Shown here in pieces: positions 14,234 to 16,368 of a stretch of DNA of 16,368 nucleotides. The stretch's first letter is position 1; each line of letters opens with the position of its first letter. The DNA is from G963674505 sp964575975. Lineage in GTDB: Bacteria > Desulfobacterota > Desulfobacteria > Desulfobacterales > SKZT01. The position numbers and the translations under genes were made by a program. The notes beneath the pieces are model-generated. The model was not told the DNA's origin. It saw only the letters and a program-made list of their open reading frames with translations, and did not search any database. The stretch spans positions 1 through 16,368 of the forward strand of contig CAZNTU010000118.1 of the NCBI GenBank assembly GCA_964575975.1, read 5' to 3'.

Positions 14234-15604
14234 ATGGCGAAAGTTCTGGTATACGGGAGCGGCGGGAGAGATCACTGCCTGGCGGACAAATACGGAGACA
14301 GCCAACATGTCGACAAGGTTTATTTCGCTCCGGGCAATCCGGGCGTGCTGTACACCCCCAAGGGAAAGCGAGGCTTGATCGAACTGGCCCCGCTTTCCGA
14401 CGCCGACAATTTCAAGCAGGTCGCGGAGTTTTGCAAGGAAAAGACGGTGGATTTGGTCGATGTCGGTTCGGAAAACCCGCTCTCCGCCGGCCTGATCGAC
14501 GTGCTCAACCGCGAGGGGATCGCGACGGTCGGTCCAAGGCGGGAATATACGAAGCTGGAAAGCGACCGGGCGTTCGCCGATTTCCTGTTGCGAAGCGCCG
14601 GGGTCGGCAAGCCCGAGTACCGGGTGTTTTTCGATCCGAAAAAAGCCCGCGAGTATGTGAAAAACATCGGCTACCAAGTTGTGGTGAAGGCCAACGGGCT
14701 TGCTGCGGGGAAGGGCGCTATCGTCTGCGACGACATCGACGACGCCCTTGTGGCAATCGACGATATCATGGTCAAGAAAATCTTCGGGAATTCCGGAGAC
14801 CGCGTGGTGATCGAGCAACGAAAATACGGTTCGGAAATATCGTTTTTCGTCTATTTGGACGGAACCCATGTGATGCCTTTGAGAATGTTCTGCCAGGACT
14901 ACAAGCCGGCCTTCGACGCCGAAGACGCCGAACAGATCCAGCAATTCGGCGGAAACCCGAACACGGGAGGGACCGGCTGCTACTGCCCGCACAAACTCGT
15001 AAGCGAACCGTTGGTAAACCGGATCGTCCGGGAAATCGTCAACCCCACGGTCAACGTCATCTACAACGACTACGGCTGGAAATACAAAGGCGTGGTCTAT
15101 TTCGGATTGAATCTCGACCCCGACAACAATCTGGAGGTCTTCGAAATCAACGTGAGGCACGGAGACCCGGAGTTCGAGGTTCTCGCCAGAAAATTCAGCA
15201 CGGATTTCTACGAACTCGCCATGGCCGTGTGGGAGGGAAGGCTGGACCAGGTCAAGCAGGTCTGGAACAACCAGCACTACGTGGACGTCATCGGCATGGA
15301 GGGACGGTCCAAGGCCAGCCGCGGATGGAATCCCGGGTATCCCAAGCGCTACGGCAAGGGACATCGCATAACCGGGCTGGACGACCTTGACAAGGGCGTG
15401 GCAATCTATTTCGCCGGGGTGGACGAAGACCGGGAAAAAGGCCTGGTGACTTGGGGAGGCAGGGTCCTCCACTTGATCGCCGGAGACGAAACGTTGGAAA
15501 AGGCCCGCGAAAAGGCTTACAGGAACATCGGGAAAATCTCTTTCGTCGATCACAAGAACGACGACGCCAACTGCATGCGCTTCCGAAAAACCATCGGAAT
15601 ATAG
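14234..15604 (+). CDS. purD: Diverged PurD-family phosphoribosylamine-glycine ligase
   Basis: A 456-aa ATP-grasp protein collinear with PurD, which joins glycine to 5-phosphoribosylamine in step two of purine synthesis. Recognisable blocks are VLVYGSGGRDHCLA (4-17, usually GREHALA), FAPGNPG (31-37), DVGSENPLSAGL (76-87, usually GPE.PL), VVVKANGLAAGKGAIV (149-164), QDYKPAFDAEDA (221-232), NPNTGGTGCYCP (241-252, usually NTGGMGAYSP), EINVRHGDPEFE (304-315, usually RFGDPETQ), NPGYP (366-370) and GGRVL (408-412). Many signature positions are changed though the fold and ATP loop are intact. It may be a lineage-specific PurD or a paralogue with another substrate. The ATG at 14234 has GGGG six bases upstream; an ATG at 14228 directly abuts that site. 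It has its own promoter and no purine neighbours. Confidence 0.78.
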   Translation: MAKVLVYGSGGRDHCLADKYGDSQHVDKVYFAPGNPGVLYTPKGKRGLIELAPLSDADNFKQVAEFCKEKTVDLVDVGSENPLSAGLIDVLNREGIATVGPRREYTKLESDRAFADFLLRSAGVGKPEYRVFFDPKKAREYVKNIGYQVVVKANGLAAGKGAIVCDDIDDALVAIDDIMVKKIFGNSGDRVVIEQRKYGSEISFFVYLDGTHVMPLRMFCQDYKPAFDAEDAEQIQQFGGNPNTGGTGCYCPHKLVSEPLVNRIVREIVNPTVNVIYNDYGWKYKGVVYFGLNLDPDNNLEVFEINVRHGDPEFEVLARKFSTDFYELAMAVWEGRLDQVKQVWNNQHYVDVIGMEGRSKASRGWNPGYPKRYGKGHRITGLDDLDKGVAIYFAGVDEDREKGLVTWGGRVLHLIAGDETLEKAREKAYRNIGKISFVDHKNDDANCMRFRKTIGI

Positions 15605-15684
15605 GGAACCCCGCCTTTTCCGCAACGGTCTTCGGGGGTCACCCGATGAGACTGTGGTTGTTTGACGAATGGTTTTTTGACGTG

Positions 15685-15713
15685 TTGCCCATTGCCAACC
15701 GGCGATCTATAAT
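15685..15713 (+). promoter_or_regulatory. Promoter of the Rpn-family gene
   Basis: TTGCCC at 15685-15690, a 17-base spacer and a perfect TATAAT at 15708-15713 place transcription start near 15720, about 70 bases before the ATG at 15789. Confidence 0.55.
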
Positions 15714-15788
15714 AGGTGAAACGGAAAACGAAATCGCCGTCCCTATCGAATGCGCGGGTTGATTCGAAAAAGCCGGAGAGAAGCAAGT

Positions 15789-16368
15789 ATGAAACCGATA
15801 CTGAGCCCTAAGATCGATCTCGTGTTCAAGATGCTGTTCGTTCGGGACGCCGCGATTCTCGCGAACCTGATCGACTGCGTGCTGGGTTTGCCGGAAGGCG
15901 GGAGGATCAGGTCCGTGGAGGTGAGGAACCCCTCTATTCCGCCCGAGGAGATCGGAAAGAAGTTCATCGTGCTGGACATCAAGGCGGAGGACGAGTCCGG
16001 CAGGAAGTTCGACGTCGAAATGCAGGTCCGGAAGTACGCGTCGTATTCCAAGCGCTCCGTGTATTATCTGTGCAGGCTCTACGCGGAGCAACTTGACGCG
16101 GGGGACGACTACGCGGAGTTGAAGCCGGTCGTGGGAATCCATTTTCTGGACTACGAGGAATTCGAAGGCTGCCCGGAGTTCCATTTCCGGTTCTCCTTCA
16201 GGGACTTGCGGCATCCCGAGCTGTGCCTGACCGAGGATCTCGCCCTCCACGTCGTGGAGATGCCCGTCTTCGAGCGGACGAAGGCCGAGGACGTTCCGCC
16301 GGATCTGGCCGAGTGGATTCGGTTCTTCAACAACGCCGAGAACGAAACGGAGGAAACCGTGATGAAAA
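15789..16368 (+). CDS. Rpn/PD-(D/E)XK nuclease-family transposase-like protein (3' partial)
   Basis: The frame runs open from ATG 15789 to the window edge, giving 193 residues of a protein normally around 280-320 long. The start KPILSPKIDLVFKMLFVRD and the middle, LDIKAEDESGRKFDVEMQV (about 61-79), RSVYYLCRLYAEQLDAGDDYAELKPVVGIHFLDYEEFE, are diagnostic of the Rpn family. In these proteins the Asp and the E-x-Q pair of a PD-(D/E)XK-type active site fall in the LDIKAED...FDVEMQ segment. Rpn proteins in E. coli are DNA nucleases linked to RecA-independent recombination; many relatives are labelled transposase, and in tailored copies they act in phage defence. GGAG lies ten bases before the ATG. 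AGG and GAG codons appear more frequent than in its neighbours, which hints at a different origin. Confidence 0.88.
   Translation, partial: MKPILSPKIDLVFKMLFVRDAAILANLIDCVLGLPEGGRIRSVEVRNPSIPPEEIGKKFIVLDIKAEDESGRKFDVEMQVRKYASYSKRSVYYLCRLYAEQLDAGDDYAELKPVVGIHFLDYEEFEGCPEFHFRFSFRDLRHPELCLTEDLALHVVEMPVFERTKAEDVPPDLAEWIRFFNNAENETEETVMK

Noticed and set aside
14203..15390. 395-codon plus-strand frame inside the purD-like gene.
   Set aside because: Arg/Gly-rich out-of-frame translation of purD with no ribosome site.
14201..15625. 474-codon open frame on the minus strand opposite purD.
   Set aside because: Composition (His, Asp, Val, Phe rich, no family motif) is that of an antisense shadow of a well-supported gene.
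15646..15762. 38-codon frame between purD and the Rpn gene.
   Set aside because: It covers the Rpn promoter and has no ribosome site or recognisable sequence.

Overview
The window looks like ordinary chromosome of a Gram-negative bacterium. Signs are a signal-peptide outer-membrane porin ending in Phe, a secreted protein with a predicted FlgT-like domain and VCBS-like repeats, an MglA/MglB polarity pair and a type IV pilus/type II secretion-type ATPase. The mix resembles Desulfobacterota and other former Deltaproteobacteria, but no marker gene fixes the taxon. Base composition is moderate, and intrinsic terminators and GGAGG ribosome sites are common. No rRNA, tRNA, CRISPR array or insertion sequence was found. 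Only the partial Rpn/PD-(D/E)XK gene at the right edge belongs to a mobile-element-associated family.

Left region (1-2529): the 3' part of a kinase-fold protein of the 'toluene tolerance'/LPS-kinase-like type; a 53-aa six-cysteine protein followed by a clear terminator; an inositol-monophosphatase-family phosphatase with its own promoter; a 65-aa five-cysteine protein coupled to it by an ATGA overlap; and, convergent, a YcgN-type cysteine-cluster protein. Three cysteine-rich proteins thus lie within 1.9 kb. An unexplained minus-strand terminator hairpin lies between the ycgN start and the next gene.

Middle region (2826-8371): a 12-TM MFS exporter meets, tail to tail, a four-gene minus-strand operon. 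Its order is MglB-like roadblock protein, MglA-type GTPase, a 219-aa all-helical protein of unknown function, and an 856-aa PilB/GspE-type ATPase with an N-terminal TPR-like region and a tandemly duplicated linker. This is the most distinctive unit here. It probably couples a polarity switch to a pilus or secretion motor.

Right region (8816-16368): serC and a DsrE-family protein converge on a bidirectional terminator. Upstream of dsrE on the same strand are the secreted VCBS protein and the porin, which has its own terminator and a structured leader with an extra Shine-Dalgarno-like element. Divergent from the porin is a diverged purD homologue with a good promoter, then the truncated Rpn-family gene. 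Two gene-free stretches longer than 300 bases (8372-8815 and 13755-14233) hold divergent promoters and leaders.
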